Part shown: in pieces, positions 1 through 9,750 of the stretch
Numbering within the stretch: position 1 is the first letter of the stretch
How the letters are laid out: every line of letters begins with the position of its first letter
Assembly: GCA_024642215.1 (NCBI GenBank)
Contig: JAHEBO010000011.1
Location: 5,616-69,615 of the forward strand
Reading direction: 5' to 3'
Source: Limnohabitans sp.
Lineage (GTDB): Bacteria > Pseudomonadota > Gammaproteobacteria > Burkholderiales > Burkholderiaceae_C
DNA: 64,000 bases
The notes under the pieces: model-generated
Seen by the model: only the letters and a program-made list of their open reading frames with translations
The model's database searches: none
Told to the model about the DNA's origin: nothing
Translations under genes and position numbers: made by a program

Positions 1-2
1 TA

Positions 3-392
3 GGCGGCTATGTCAAAGCTGTGTTGGGGCCAGACAGTTTGTTTTTGGCAGGTGCATTGGCAGCCACAGTGGTCACTTGGTTCACGTTTCTGCCTTCCTT
101 TATTTTTATCTTGGCAGGTGGGCCATTTGTTGAGAGCACCCACAACGATTTGAAATTCACAGCACCCCTCACCGCCATCACAGCGGCGGTAGTGGGGGTC
201 ATTTTAAATTTGGCCATGTTCTTTGGGTATCACACGCTTTGGCCAAAGGGTTTTGGCGATGCGATGGATGTGCCATCTGCGCTCATTGCGTTGGGGGCTG
301 CCATTGCCTTATTTATATACAAGCGCAATGTGATGCATGTGATTGCCATGTGCGGTTTAGTGGGCATGGCTGTCCATGCCCTTCAGCGTTAA
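3..392 (+). CDS. Chromate transporter family protein (ChrA-like), C-terminal part; 5' end outside window
   Basis: Open frame continues to the window start (GGYVKAVLGPDSLFLAG...); FLPSFIFILAGGPFVE-type membrane segments typical of ChrA C-terminus. Confidence 0.7.
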   Translation, partial: GGYVKAVLGPDSLFLAGALAATVVTWFTFLPSFIFILAGGPFVESTHNDLKFTAPLTAITAAVVGVILNLAMFFGYHTLWPKGFGDAMDVPSALIALGAAIALFIYKRNVMHVIAMCGLVGMAVHALQR

Positions 393-420
393 CACAGTCC
401 ACCCAACGGACTTAACCGAC

Positions 421-1317
421 TTAACCGCGCTTCAAATAAACTTTGACAAAGCTGGTTTTAAGTTTGTCTGCTTGCGCGGGCAAAGCTTCTGATTTGCCTT
501 CTTTGGCCATGGCATACAAGGCATCTAACTGTGTACGGATGGCTTGAATTTCTGCATCGTTGGCTTCGGCTTCGATGGTCTGCAACTTGGCATTCACTTG
601 TTCATACAAGCCAACTGTTTTGGCGGTGTCTTTGGCATTGCCAGAGTCAAGCATGAGTTCCATGGCATCGTGAAAATCCACCAAAGCTACGGACAACATA
701 GAAAAGCCATTGCGCTTGAATTGTTCTTGAAAAACGGGGCGGACTTTTTCTAAATCTAAGTGCGCTTGTTTTAAATCGCCAGATTTGACGGCATCTTTAA
801 CGCCCATCATCATGCCTTGTACCTGCGCCAGATCGGCAGCAAATCGGGTGTCACTTCGCAATGCATAGGGGCGGTACTCGCTGTATTTGTTTTGAAACTT
901 TTCAAAAGCAGGCACCCATTGATCGTAGTTGGCAATGGCTTTTTCGCGCTCACCCTTGCCCGTGAGAAACAAGGTTTGCTTGTAAAAATGGTTCATAGCA
1001 TTGAAGTCTTCCAAGAATATTTTTCTTGAAAAAACAGCACTGGCGTAACTGCCGCCCACCACAGCACCCAACAAAGCCACAACGGCTACAACACGCACCC
1101 AAAGTGCTGGCATGCGGCTGCAAGACGCTGCACTGGGGCCAACACCCATCACTTTGTAAATAGGGCAAAAGCTACTGGCTCCCGTGACAAGCATGACTGC
1201 GCCCGCCAAGTAAGCCAACATTTGAGGCACGCCACTCAACCAAAAGAAGCCGGCCTCTAAAAGCACGACCGCCAGCAAGAGGCGAAGAAAACGATCGATG
1301 GGCAGTATGTTTTTCAT
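421..1317 (-). CDS. DUF2892 (YgaP-like) membrane domain protein with a long extracytoplasmic helical region
   Basis: N-terminus MKNILPIDRFLRLLLAVVLLEAGFFWLSG...SSFCPIYKVMG resembles the DUF2892 domain; internal ATG preferred over the ORF-track start. Confidence 0.6.
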   Translation of the reverse strand: MKNILPIDRFLRLLLAVVLLEAGFFWLSGVPQMLAYLAGAVMLVTGASSFCPIYKVMGVGPSAASCSRMPALWVRVVAVVALLGAVVGGSYASAVFSRKIFLEDFNAMNHFYKQTLFLTGKGEREKAIANYDQWVPAFEKFQNKYSEYRPYALRSDTRFAADLAQVQGMMMGVKDAVKSGDLKQAHLDLEKVRPVFQEQFKRNGFSMLSVALVDFHDAMELMLDSGNAKDTAKTVGLYEQVNAKLQTIEAEANDAEIQAIRTQLDALYAMAKEGKSEALPAQADKLKTSFVKVYLKRG

Positions 1318-1372
1318 GAAGTACCTCGTATTAAGTGTTGTTCTAAGTGTGGCGCTTCGCAACCAAAATCAA

Positions 1373-1386
1373 ATGACATAGATCAA
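1373..1386 (-). promoter_or_regulatory. Putative FNR/CRP-family binding site upstream of the DUF2892 gene
   Basis: ATGACATAGATCAA, imperfect match to TTGATnnnnATCAA, about 56 bp upstream of the proposed start. Confidence 0.35.
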
Positions 1387-1456
1387 GGCAAACACTTATT
1401 TGAATTCAACAAATTCAATAAATTCAAGGCTTTACAAATGCACCCTGGTTGAGATA

Positions 1457-1481
1457 TATTCTGACCAATCTAGTCAGAATA
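1457..1481. promoter_or_regulatory. Inverted repeat, probable toxin-antitoxin autoregulatory operator
   Basis: TATTCTGAC-caatcta-GTCAGAATA perfect 9-bp arms just upstream of an AGGAGG ribosome-binding site and the antitoxin ATG. Confidence 0.55.
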
Positions 1482-1497
1482 GTTATTAGGAGGCACT

Positions 1498-1749
1498 ATG
1501 CAAATGTGGCAAATGCAAGAAGCGAAAGCTCGCCTGTCTGAAGTCGTCAAATGTGCCGAGACCATCGGACCCCAAAACATCACAGTGCACGGCCAGCCGG
1601 TAGCAGTGGTCATTTCCCAGGCCATGTACGAGAAATTGACGGGCAATGAACAATCATTGGTCAAATTCATGCGCTCTTCACCCTTGTATGCCATGGAAGA
1701 TGTGCCCCTTGAAAGAGACCAAAGCCTTACACGCAAGGTGTCGCTTTGA
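1498..1749 (+). CDS. Type II antitoxin, Phd/YefM family
   Basis: MQMWQMQEAKARLSEVVKCAETIGPQNITVHGQPVAVVIS is a Phd/YefM signature; AGGAGG SD; overlaps downstream PIN gene. Confidence 0.85.
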   Translation: MQMWQMQEAKARLSEVVKCAETIGPQNITVHGQPVAVVISQAMYEKLTGNEQSLVKFMRSSPLYAMEDVPLERDQSLTRKVSL

Positions 1750-2159
1750 GCTACTTAATTGATACCAACGTCCTGTCTGAACTGCGCCGCAAAACACCCG
1801 ATGTCAATGTTGTGAAATGGGTCAACAGCAGGCCAGCCACAACCCTGTATTTGAGTGTGCTCACTTTGGGCGAGTTGCGCAAAGGCATCGACAGTTTGGC
1901 CGATGCAAAACGCAGACTCAAACTGGTGGACTGGCTCGAAACCGAGTTGCCTTTGTTTTTTGCGGGAAGAATTCTTGCCATTGACCAAGGTGTTGCAGAT
2001 CACTGGGGGCGTTTACTGGCCGTTGCCGGTAGACCTTTGCCAGCCATTGACAGCCTGTTGGGCGCTACCGCTGCTCATCACGGTTTAACCATGGTGACAC
2101 GTAACAGCAAAGATTTTGATAACCTAGGGCTAGAAGTCCTTAACCCCTGGAACGATTGA
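1746..2159 (+). CDS. Type II toxin, PIN domain (FitB/VapC-like) endoribonuclease
   Basis: MSYLIDTNVLSELRR...; PIN acidic residues; 4-bp TTGA overlap with the antitoxin stop. Confidence 0.85.
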   Translation: MSYLIDTNVLSELRRKTPDVNVVKWVNSRPATTLYLSVLTLGELRKGIDSLADAKRRLKLVDWLETELPLFFAGRILAIDQGVADHWGRLLAVAGRPLPAIDSLLGATAAHHGLTMVTRNSKDFDNLGLEVLNPWND

Positions 2160-2165
2160 ACAAAC

Positions 2166-3326
2166 ATGACCAAAGAATTTGACATTGTGGTGCACGGCGC
2201 CACTGGCTTTACGGGCCGCCTCATTGCAGAATATTTGCTAACACGCGCCGACACCGGCCTCACATGGGCCATGGGCGGCCGCAGTCTCGACAAGCTGCAA
2301 GCCGTGCGCGACGAAATTGGCGCACCCGCTTCCACGCCTCTGGTAGTGATCGAAAGCAGCGACGCAGCGTCCTTGAAATCGCTGATGTCTCGCACACGAT
2401 TGGTCATCTCTGCCGTTGGCCCTTACCAGCTGTATGGCAACGAATTGGTCAAAGCTTGCGCCGAAGCGGGTGTGGACTATGTGGATTTGTGCGGCGAGCC
2501 GGCATGGATGCGTCACATGATTGACCAGCACCAAGCCGCTGCAGAAAAAAGTGGCGCGCGCCTGGTCTTCTCTTGCGGTTTCGACTCCAGCCCTTTCGAC
2601 TTGGGTGTGTTCATGGCGCAAGACGAAATGACCAAACGCTTCGGCAAGCCAGCACCTCGCGTGCGCGGCCGCGTTCGCAAAATGAAGGGCACTTTCTCTG
2701 GCGGCACTGCCGCCAGCTTCAAGGCCACCATGGCTGCAGCGGCCACGCAGCCTGGCGTCATTGACTTGCTCAAAAACCCCTTCTCTCTCACCCCCGGTTT
2801 TGAAGGCCCTAAACAGCCTACAGGCCACAAGCCCATGTTGGACGAAGTCATGGGCATGTGGGTTGCGCCGTTCATCATGGCCACCATCAACACGCGCAAT
2901 GTGCATCGCTCCAACTTTTTGCTCAACCATGTGTGGGGTTCCGACTTTGTCTACGACGAAATGATCGTCACAGGCCCAGGCGAAAAAGGTGAAGCCATCG
3001 CCAACGCCATTGCCCAAGACAAAAGCATGAGCGAGGACAAACTCAAACCCGGCGAAGGCCCTTCCAAAGCAGAACGCGAAGCGGGCAGCTACGACGTGTT
3101 GTTCATTGCCACCAACGAACAAGGCCAATCGGTACAGGTCGGTGTCAAGGGCGACCGAGACCCAGGCTACGGCAGCACCTCCAAAATGATTGCCGAAGCG
3201 GCCATCTGTTTGTTGAAAGATGCCACTGCCACCAAGGGCGGATTCTGGACACCCGCTTCAGCGATGGGTCATGCACTCATTGCCCGTTTGCAGTCTCATG
3301 CGGGCCTGAGCTTTAGCGTGGAATAA
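2166..3326 (+). CDS. Saccharopine dehydrogenase-like / trans-acting enoyl reductase family NAD(P)-binding protein
   Basis: FDIVVHGATGFTGRLIAEYL Rossmann N-terminus and family-like length. Confidence 0.75.
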   Translation: MTKEFDIVVHGATGFTGRLIAEYLLTRADTGLTWAMGGRSLDKLQAVRDEIGAPASTPLVVIESSDAASLKSLMSRTRLVISAVGPYQLYGNELVKACAEAGVDYVDLCGEPAWMRHMIDQHQAAAEKSGARLVFSCGFDSSPFDLGVFMAQDEMTKRFGKPAPRVRGRVRKMKGTFSGGTAASFKATMAAAATQPGVIDLLKNPFSLTPGFEGPKQPTGHKPMLDEVMGMWVAPFIMATINTRNVHRSNFLLNHVWGSDFVYDEMIVTGPGEKGEAIANAIAQDKSMSEDKLKPGEGPSKAEREAGSYDVLFIATNEQGQSVQVGVKGDRDPGYGSTSKMIAEAAICLLKDATATKGGFWTPASAMGHALIARLQSHAGLSFSVE

Positions 3327-3372
3327 GCCCTACACAACAAGGTCGTGCGTGATGAGGTCACGCACAACCTGG

Positions 3373-4452
3373 TTAAGGCTTGAGCTCCATCGCCGAAGGT
3401 AAAAATCCCTTCAAGCTGTGCACACCATTGGCAAACAAAATGGCGTTCACAGTGGCTTGAGCGACAGCTTCTGCAGCCATCACCGTTAACAACATCATGT
3501 CGGGGGCTGCAGTTTCTGCGCATGTGGCCATGGCAAACAAGGTGTCGCCATCCAAGGTGGTGTGCGCTGGCCTGATGCTTCGGGCAAAGCCATCGTGGGC
3601 ACTCATGGCCAAGCGCTTGGCTTGGGCTTTGGTCAACGTGGCGTTGGTGGCCACGATGCCAATGCTGGTGTTGGTGCCGGCCATGGGCGTGGCGGCAGTT
3701 TGCCCAGCCAGCAAGGCTTGCTGGGTATTGAGCAAACGTGTGCCATCGGCGGTGCGTGCACCCGCCAACACTTGACCATTGCTTGGATCAATCACATCAC
3801 CCACGGCATTGCACGCCACCATGGCGCCCACTTGCCATGGGCCCACTCTGACCAAGGCATGGCCAATGCCGCCCTTCATGGCGCGGTTCAGTCCAAACAA
3901 TTTACCCACCACCGCTCCCGCACCTGCACCCACATTGCCCGACATGGGTGGCACCATGGAGCGCATGGCGCTCGCTGACAATGGCTTTTGATAAACAGCA
4001 TCTTCGCAAGCGGCGAACCCAGCGGCTACGTCAGGTCTGATCTTGGGGTTGTCGCCTTCTCGCACCATGGGCAAATCAAACAACACAGCAGCCGGCACGA
4101 TGGGCACACAACCATGCCCGGTTTGAAAGCCCATGTTGCGCTCATCAAGCCAGCGCATGACACCGCTGGCCGCATCCAAACCAAAGGCACTGCCACCCGA
4201 CAGCAAGACCGCATGCACTTTGTCGACCAAGTTGCTGGGGTCGAGCAAATCGGTTTCTCGGGTGCCGGGTGCTGCACCGCGAACGTCCACACCGCCCACA
4301 GCCCCTTGCGGCGCCAGCACCACTGAGCAGCCTGTTAAGCGTTGACTAGACGTAAAGTGACCCAAGTGCAATCCGGCAATGTCCGCAATGCTGCCGTAGT
4401 GCGGGTTGGCTCTTTCGCTCAATCGGGTGATTACAATGTTCTGAGATGTCAT
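3373..4452 (-). CDS. P1 (S58, DmpA-like) family peptidase
   Basis: GSIADIAGLHLGH...GCSVVLAPQGAVGGVDVRGAAPGTRETDLL...VLLSGGSAFGLDAASGVMRWL; internal ATG start. Confidence 0.85.
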   Translation of the reverse strand: MTSQNIVITRLSERANPHYGSIADIAGLHLGHFTSSQRLTGCSVVLAPQGAVGGVDVRGAAPGTRETDLLDPSNLVDKVHAVLLSGGSAFGLDAASGVMRWLDERNMGFQTGHGCVPIVPAAVLFDLPMVREGDNPKIRPDVAAGFAACEDAVYQKPLSASAMRSMVPPMSGNVGAGAGAVVGKLFGLNRAMKGGIGHALVRVGPWQVGAMVACNAVGDVIDPSNGQVLAGARTADGTRLLNTQQALLAGQTAATPMAGTNTSIGIVATNATLTKAQAKRLAMSAHDGFARSIRPAHTTLDGDTLFAMATCAETAAPDMMLLTVMAAEAVAQATVNAILFANGVHSLKGFLPSAMELKP

Positions 4453-4535
4453 TTGAAACCCTTTTATCAATGCCCCGGTTCATACGTGCCAACACGGCAA
4501 ATGAAACGCAAGCCCTGAAGTCACAAGGATAACGC

Positions 4536-5504
4536 GTGTCGTCATTTGTGCTCCAACGCTTGCTCAGTTTTTTCGTCACGTTGGCGGTCACCTCGGTCGT
4601 GGTGTTCGGCGTGCTTGAATGGCTGCCGGGCAATGCAGCGCAAGTCATTTTGGGTGAAACAGCCACCCCCGAATCTTTGGCGGCCATGGAAGAAAAGTTG
4701 GGACTCAATCAGCCCGCCCTCATGCGTTATATGCAATGGGCGGGTGGCTTGCTTCAAGGGCAATCGGGCATCAGCATTTCATACGATACGCCCACCGCCG
4801 TGCTCATGCTGGAACGCATGCATGTCACCCTGCCCTTGGCCATCATGGCCATGAGCCTCACTGTGCTGATGGCTTTGTGCCTGGGACTCTATGCCGCCTC
4901 CAAACTCAACACCGCGGGGGATGTGGGCGTGATGACCCTCAGCCAAATCGGTTTGGCTTTGCCCAATTTTTGGTTGGCCATTTTGCTCATCTTGTTGTTT
5001 GCGGTGCAATTGCAATGGGTCAGTGCTGGCGGATTTCCGGGTTGGTCGGAAGAAGATGGTGGTGGTTTGTGGGCTGGATTTTCTGCTTTGATTTTGCCCG
5101 CCATGGCGCTGGCCGCTGTGCAAACCGCTATTTTGACGCGCGTGACACGTTCGGCTGTGATTGAGGCCATGTCGGAAGACTATGTGCGCACCGCGCGCGC
5201 AAAAGGCTTGTCCAAACAGCAAGTGCTTTGGGGTCATGTGCTGCGCAATGCCATGATTCCGGTGATCACCGTGATGGGTTTGCAATTTGGCAACCTGATC
5301 ACCAGCGCCATCGTGATTGAAAATGTGTTTGTGTTGCCGGGCATTGGTCGCCTGATTTTTCAGGCCATTGCCAACCGCGATTTGATTGTGGTGCGCGATG
5401 TGGTCATGCTGCTATCGGCCATGGTCATCTTGATCAACTTTTTAATTGACTTGCTGTATGCGTGGATTGATCCGCGTTTGAAGTCAGGCGGGGCTGACGC
5501 ATGA
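4536..5504 (+). CDS. Dipeptide/oligopeptide ABC transporter permease (DppB-like)
   Basis: GTG start with AAGGA SD; DppB-type permease motifs (EAMSEDYVRTARAKGLS). Confidence 0.9.
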   Translation: MSSFVLQRLLSFFVTLAVTSVVVFGVLEWLPGNAAQVILGETATPESLAAMEEKLGLNQPALMRYMQWAGGLLQGQSGISISYDTPTAVLMLERMHVTLPLAIMAMSLTVLMALCLGLYAASKLNTAGDVGVMTLSQIGLALPNFWLAILLILLFAVQLQWVSAGGFPGWSEEDGGGLWAGFSALILPAMALAAVQTAILTRVTRSAVIEAMSEDYVRTARAKGLSKQQVLWGHVLRNAMIPVITVMGLQFGNLITSAIVIENVFVLPGIGRLIFQAIANRDLIVVRDVVMLLSAMVILINFLIDLLYAWIDPRLKSGGADA

Positions 5505-6325
5505 AGCGCGCATTCAAGCATCCCAGCTTTGTGGCAGGCGCCATTTTGGTCACGCTCTTGGTGGTGAGCGCCATCGTTTCTTTGTTCTGGTCACCCTACC
5601 CTGTGGGCGACATCGACATTCCGAACAAGCTGGCCAAAGCCAGTGCGCAACATTGGTTTGGCACAGACAGCTTGGGCCGCGACATTGCATCCTTACTGTT
5701 GGTGGGCAGTCAAAACTCTTTGTTGGTCGGTTTCATCGCTGTGGGCATTGGCCTGGGTTTTGGCGTACCACTGGGCCTTTTGGCCTCTGCCAAACGCGGC
5801 TGGGTAGAAGAAGTGGTGATGCGCGCCGCCGACTTTACGTTTGCATTCCCTGCTTTGCTCTCGGCCATTTTGCTCACGTCCATTTATGGCCCAGGCTTGG
5901 TGGTCAGCATCACGGCCATTGGCATTTTCAACATTCCTGTGTTTGCACGCATCACGCGTGGTGCCGCTAACGCCGTGTGGTCACGCGATTACACCTTGGC
6001 CGCTAGAGCCGCCGGCAAAACCAAATGGGCCATCACGTGGGAGCATGTATTGCCCAATGTGGCCAGCGTGCTGATTGTGCAAGCCACCGTGCAATTTGCC
6101 ATCGCCATCTTGGCCGAAGCGGCTTTGTCTTATTTGGGCTTGGGCACGCAGCCACCCAATCCCAGCTGGGGTCGCATGCTGAACGAAGCGCAATCGCAAA
6201 TGTTCCAAGCCCCCATGTTGGCGGTGTACCCAGGCGTGGCCATTGCCTTGGCCGTGTTGGGACTGAACTTGATGGGCGACGGTCTGCGTGATCTGCTCGA
6301 TCCACGTTTGTCGAGGGCGCGATAA
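5501..6325 (+). CDS. Dipeptide/oligopeptide ABC transporter permease (DppC-like)
   Basis: HWFGTDSLGRDIASLLLVGSQNSLLVG; 4-bp overlap with the upstream gene. Confidence 0.9.
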   Translation: MKRAFKHPSFVAGAILVTLLVVSAIVSLFWSPYPVGDIDIPNKLAKASAQHWFGTDSLGRDIASLLLVGSQNSLLVGFIAVGIGLGFGVPLGLLASAKRGWVEEVVMRAADFTFAFPALLSAILLTSIYGPGLVVSITAIGIFNIPVFARITRGAANAVWSRDYTLAARAAGKTKWAITWEHVLPNVASVLIVQATVQFAIAILAEAALSYLGLGTQPPNPSWGRMLNEAQSQMFQAPMLAVYPGVAIALAVLGLNLMGDGLRDLLDPRLSRAR

Positions 6326-6334
6326 GCCATTCAA

Positions 6335-7366
6335 ATGAACATGTCTCGCAACGCCCCTCCTTTGCTGTCTGTCCGCGATTTGCGCGTGGCCCTGCAAACC
6401 TCGCACGGCCATGTGGAAGCTTTGCGCGGTGTGAATTTTGAAATGCAACGGGGTGATACGCTGGGATTGATTGGCGAAAGCGGTTGCGGCAAATCACTCA
6501 CCGCATTGGCGGTGATGGGCTTGCTGCCAGACCGCGCCAAGGTTTCTGGCTCAATTCACTTGAATGGCACCGACCTTACGCAACTGAACGAAGCCGCCTT
6601 GTGCGAGATGCGCGGTGCGCGCATGGCGATGATTTTTCAAGAGCCCATGACAGCGCTCAATCCGCTGCATCCCATTTGGAAGCAAATTGCCGAGCCTCTT
6701 CAATTGCATCAAGGCATGGACCTAACGGCCGCCAAGGCTCGTGCACTTGAATTGCTAGAACGTGTGCAATTGCCACGCGCCAAAGAACGACTCGATGCTT
6801 ATCCGCACCAACTCTCAGGTGGCCAACGTCAACGCGTGATGATTTCCATTGCGCTCGCATGTCAACCCGATATCTTGATTGCCGACGAACCCACCACAGC
6901 GCTCGATGTCACGGTGCAAAAAGAAGTTCTGAACTTGATACGCCAACTGGTGGCAGAAGACGGCATGGGCTTGCTGTTGATCAGCCACGACTTAGGGTTA
7001 ATGCGTGATCAGGTGGACCGTGTCATGGTGATGTACGGTGGTGCGGTGGTTGAAAGTGCCAGCACTGAAGCACTGTTTGAACATCGCGCGCATCCCTACG
7101 CGCAAGGCCTGTTTGCAGCACGTCCGCAGCTGGGCGTGAAGCGCGGCACAAGGCTCCAAACCATTCCAGGCAATGTGCCTGACATTTTCAATTGGCCGCA
7201 AGGCTGTGCATTTGCAGACCGCTGCCCTTATGTGCAAACCAACTGCCGCCAGTCATTGCCGCAGCTTGAACAGGTCCCCAACCCAACGCACGCAGAAGGT
7301 TTGCCCGCTGCGGCTGAACACTGGGTGCGCTGCCCCCAATGGCAACACTTGGAGGTGGCCGCATGA
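6335..7366 (+). CDS. Oligopeptide ABC transporter ATP-binding protein (DppD-like)
   Basis: Walker A GESGCGKS, LSGGQRQRV, IADEPTTALD, C-terminal oligopeptide/dipeptide domain with Cys cluster. Confidence 0.92.
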   Translation: MNMSRNAPPLLSVRDLRVALQTSHGHVEALRGVNFEMQRGDTLGLIGESGCGKSLTALAVMGLLPDRAKVSGSIHLNGTDLTQLNEAALCEMRGARMAMIFQEPMTALNPLHPIWKQIAEPLQLHQGMDLTAAKARALELLERVQLPRAKERLDAYPHQLSGGQRQRVMISIALACQPDILIADEPTTALDVTVQKEVLNLIRQLVAEDGMGLLLISHDLGLMRDQVDRVMVMYGGAVVESASTEALFEHRAHPYAQGLFAARPQLGVKRGTRLQTIPGNVPDIFNWPQGCAFADRCPYVQTNCRQSLPQLEQVPNPTHAEGLPAAAEHWVRCPQWQHLEVAA

Positions 7367-8205
7367 GCCACGCGTCATCGGTGTTGTTAGACGTTCAACA
7401 CGTCAGTCAACAATACGCATTGCCCAAGCCCTCTTTGTTTGCCAAAGCGGGCCACATTCAAGCCTTGAACGATGTGAGTTTTCAACTCAAGGCGGGCAAA
7501 AGTTTAGGCATTGTGGGCGAGTCGGGTTCTGGTAAATCGACGCTGGCCCGTTTGGTCATGGCCTTGGAAAAACCAACGCAGGGCAAGGTGGTGTTCAAAG
7601 GGCAAGATCTGAACGCCTTGGGCGCCGATCAATTGCGCGCAGCGCGCAGTGATTTTCAAATGGTCTTTCAAGACCCCTATGGCTCGCTCGATCCACGCCA
7701 AAAGGTTTTGCGCATTGTGTCCGAGCCGCTGCACAGCACCTTGCACAGCGGCTCAGGAAAATCACTGAGCTCACAAGATTTAAAAGACCGGGCGGCGCAA
7801 GCACTGACCGAGGTGGGTTTGCGCACCTCCGACCTCGACAAATACCCCCATGAGTTTTCGGGTGGCCAACGTCAACGCATTGCCATTGCCAGGGCACTGA
7901 TCACAAGGCCCTCTTTGATCGTGGCCGACGAGCCCGTCAGCGCCTTGGACGTCTCGGTGCAAGCCCAGGTCTTGAACCTCATGATGGACCTGCAAGACCG
8001 ACTGGGCTTGAGTTACCTGTTTGTCAGCCATGATCTTGCGGTTGTGAACCTGATGTGCGACGATGTGCTCGTTTTGCAGCACGGTCACGTGGTGGAAGCC
8101 GGTGCATCAGAAGCCATCTTTCAAAATGCCCAGCATCCCTATACGCAAGCATTGCTTGCGGCCATCCCTGGCCATGCTGCATCCGACCATTTGCATTCCG
8201 CCTAA
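7363..8205 (+). CDS. Oligopeptide ABC transporter ATP-binding protein (DppF-like)
   Basis: GESGSGKSTLARL, FSGGQRQRIAIARAL, VADEPVSALDVS. Confidence 0.92.
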   Translation: MSHASSVLLDVQHVSQQYALPKPSLFAKAGHIQALNDVSFQLKAGKSLGIVGESGSGKSTLARLVMALEKPTQGKVVFKGQDLNALGADQLRAARSDFQMVFQDPYGSLDPRQKVLRIVSEPLHSTLHSGSGKSLSSQDLKDRAAQALTEVGLRTSDLDKYPHEFSGGQRQRIAIARALITRPSLIVADEPVSALDVSVQAQVLNLMMDLQDRLGLSYLFVSHDLAVVNLMCDDVLVLQHGHVVEAGASEAIFQNAQHPYTQALLAAIPGHAASDHLHSA

Positions 8206-8226
8206 TTTTTGATGAAGGAGTTTTTC

Positions 8227-9747
8227 ATGACACAAGCACCTCGTTCAACGCGTCGTCAGTTGGGCCAATTTGGCCTGGCCCTGATTGCTGCGGCCAGCAT
8301 GATTCTCGTCAACCCTGCGGCACATGCCCAGTCCAAAAAAGACAGCGCCGTGATCGGCATGATTTTGGAGCCCACCAGCCTCGACCCCACCACTGCACCT
8401 GCTGCTGCCATTGGCGAAGTGGTGCACTACAACATCTTGGAAGGCCTGACCAAAATCAATCCAGATGGCTCAGTCACCCCCTTGCTCGCTGAGAGCTGGA
8501 CCATGGATGCCGATGGCAAAGCCTTCACCTTCAAATTGCGCAAAGGCGTCAAATTCCAAGACGGCTCTGCATTTGACGCAGCCGCTGTGAAGTTCAGCTT
8601 CGATCGCGCAAAAGCCGAGAAGAGCACCAACAAAGCCAAAGGTGCCGTGTTCAACAACATTGCGCACATTTCAACGCCCGATGCCCACACTGTGGTCTTG
8701 GTGCTCACCAACCCTGATGGCAATTTCTTGTTCCGCATGGGCGAGAACACCGCCGTCATCTTGCACCCCAACTCAGCCGATACCGCGGCCACCAAGCCGA
8801 TTGGCACTGGCCCCTACAAATTGGAAAATTGGGCCAAAGGCACTGCCGTCACACTCACCAAGTGGGATGGCTACCGTGATGCCGCCAACGTCAAACTCAA
8901 AAAAGTCACCTTCCGTTTCATCAACGATTCGTCGGCACAAGTGGCCGCTTTGTTGGCGGGTGACATCGATGGCATGCCCCGTTTCCAATCGCCCCAAAGC
9001 TTGAAGCAGTTCCAAACCGACAAACGCTTTGTGGTCGAGTTGGGCAGCACAGCCGGCAAGGGCATCATGACCATCAACAACAAAAAGAAGCCGTTTGACG
9101 ATGTGCGCGTTCGCCGCGCCTTGTCACACGCCATCGACAAAAAAGCCTTCATTGACGGCGTGTTCGAAGGTTTGGCCAAACCCATCGGTAGCCACATGGC
9201 GCCCACCGATGCGGGCTATGTGGACCTCACAGGCCAATATGCTTTCGATCCAGAAAAAGCCAAAGCGTTACTGAAAGAAGCTGGCGTCCAAACGCCCTTG
9301 AACGTCACGCTCACTTTGCCGCCCCCACCCTACGCCCGCAAAGGCGGCGAAATTTTGGCCGCACAACTGGCCAAGGTGGGCATCGTGGCCAAAATTGAAA
9401 ACGTCGAATGGGCACAGTGGCTTGGCGGCACCTTCAAAGGCAACTTTGACCTCACCGTCATCAACCACGTTGAGCCACTCGATTACATGGCCTATGCCAA
9501 CCCCAATTACTACTGGGGCTATGACAGCAAAGCTTTCCGTGACTTGGCGGCCAAGCACTCCTCCACCACGGGCGCAAAAGACCGCACCAAGTTGTTTGGC
9601 GACATGCAGCGCATGATTGCCAACGATGCTGTCAACGTCTTCTTGTTCAACGCCACCAACACCGCAGTCTACAAAAAAGGCTTGAAGGGCTTGTGGTCCA
9701 GCTCGCCTATTTTTGCCAATGACATGGCGGCAGTATCCTGGAATTGA
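8227..9747 (+). CDS. ABC transporter substrate-binding protein, family 5 (DppA-like)
   Basis: Signal peptide, SLDPTTAPAAAIGEVVHYNILEGLTKINPDG..., family-5 SBP layout, same operon as the DppBCDF-like genes. Confidence 0.9.
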   Translation: MTQAPRSTRRQLGQFGLALIAAASMILVNPAAHAQSKKDSAVIGMILEPTSLDPTTAPAAAIGEVVHYNILEGLTKINPDGSVTPLLAESWTMDADGKAFTFKLRKGVKFQDGSAFDAAAVKFSFDRAKAEKSTNKAKGAVFNNIAHISTPDAHTVVLVLTNPDGNFLFRMGENTAVILHPNSADTAATKPIGTGPYKLENWAKGTAVTLTKWDGYRDAANVKLKKVTFRFINDSSAQVAALLAGDIDGMPRFQSPQSLKQFQTDKRFVVELGSTAGKGIMTINNKKKPFDDVRVRRALSHAIDKKAFIDGVFEGLAKPIGSHMAPTDAGYVDLTGQYAFDPEKAKALLKEAGVQTPLNVTLTLPPPPYARKGGEILAAQLAKVGIVAKIENVEWAQWLGGTFKGNFDLTVINHVEPLDYMAYANPNYYWGYDSKAFRDLAAKHSSTTGAKDRTKLFGDMQRMIANDAVNVFLFNATNTAVYKKGLKGLWSSSPIFANDMAAVSWN

Positions 9748-9750
9748 GGC

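Noticed and set aside
2238-3128. 296-aa minus-strand ORF opposite the saccharopine dehydrogenase-like gene
   Set aside because: Low-complexity His/Ala/Gly/Arg-rich shadow frame caused by codon bias; the plus-strand gene has clear family motifs.
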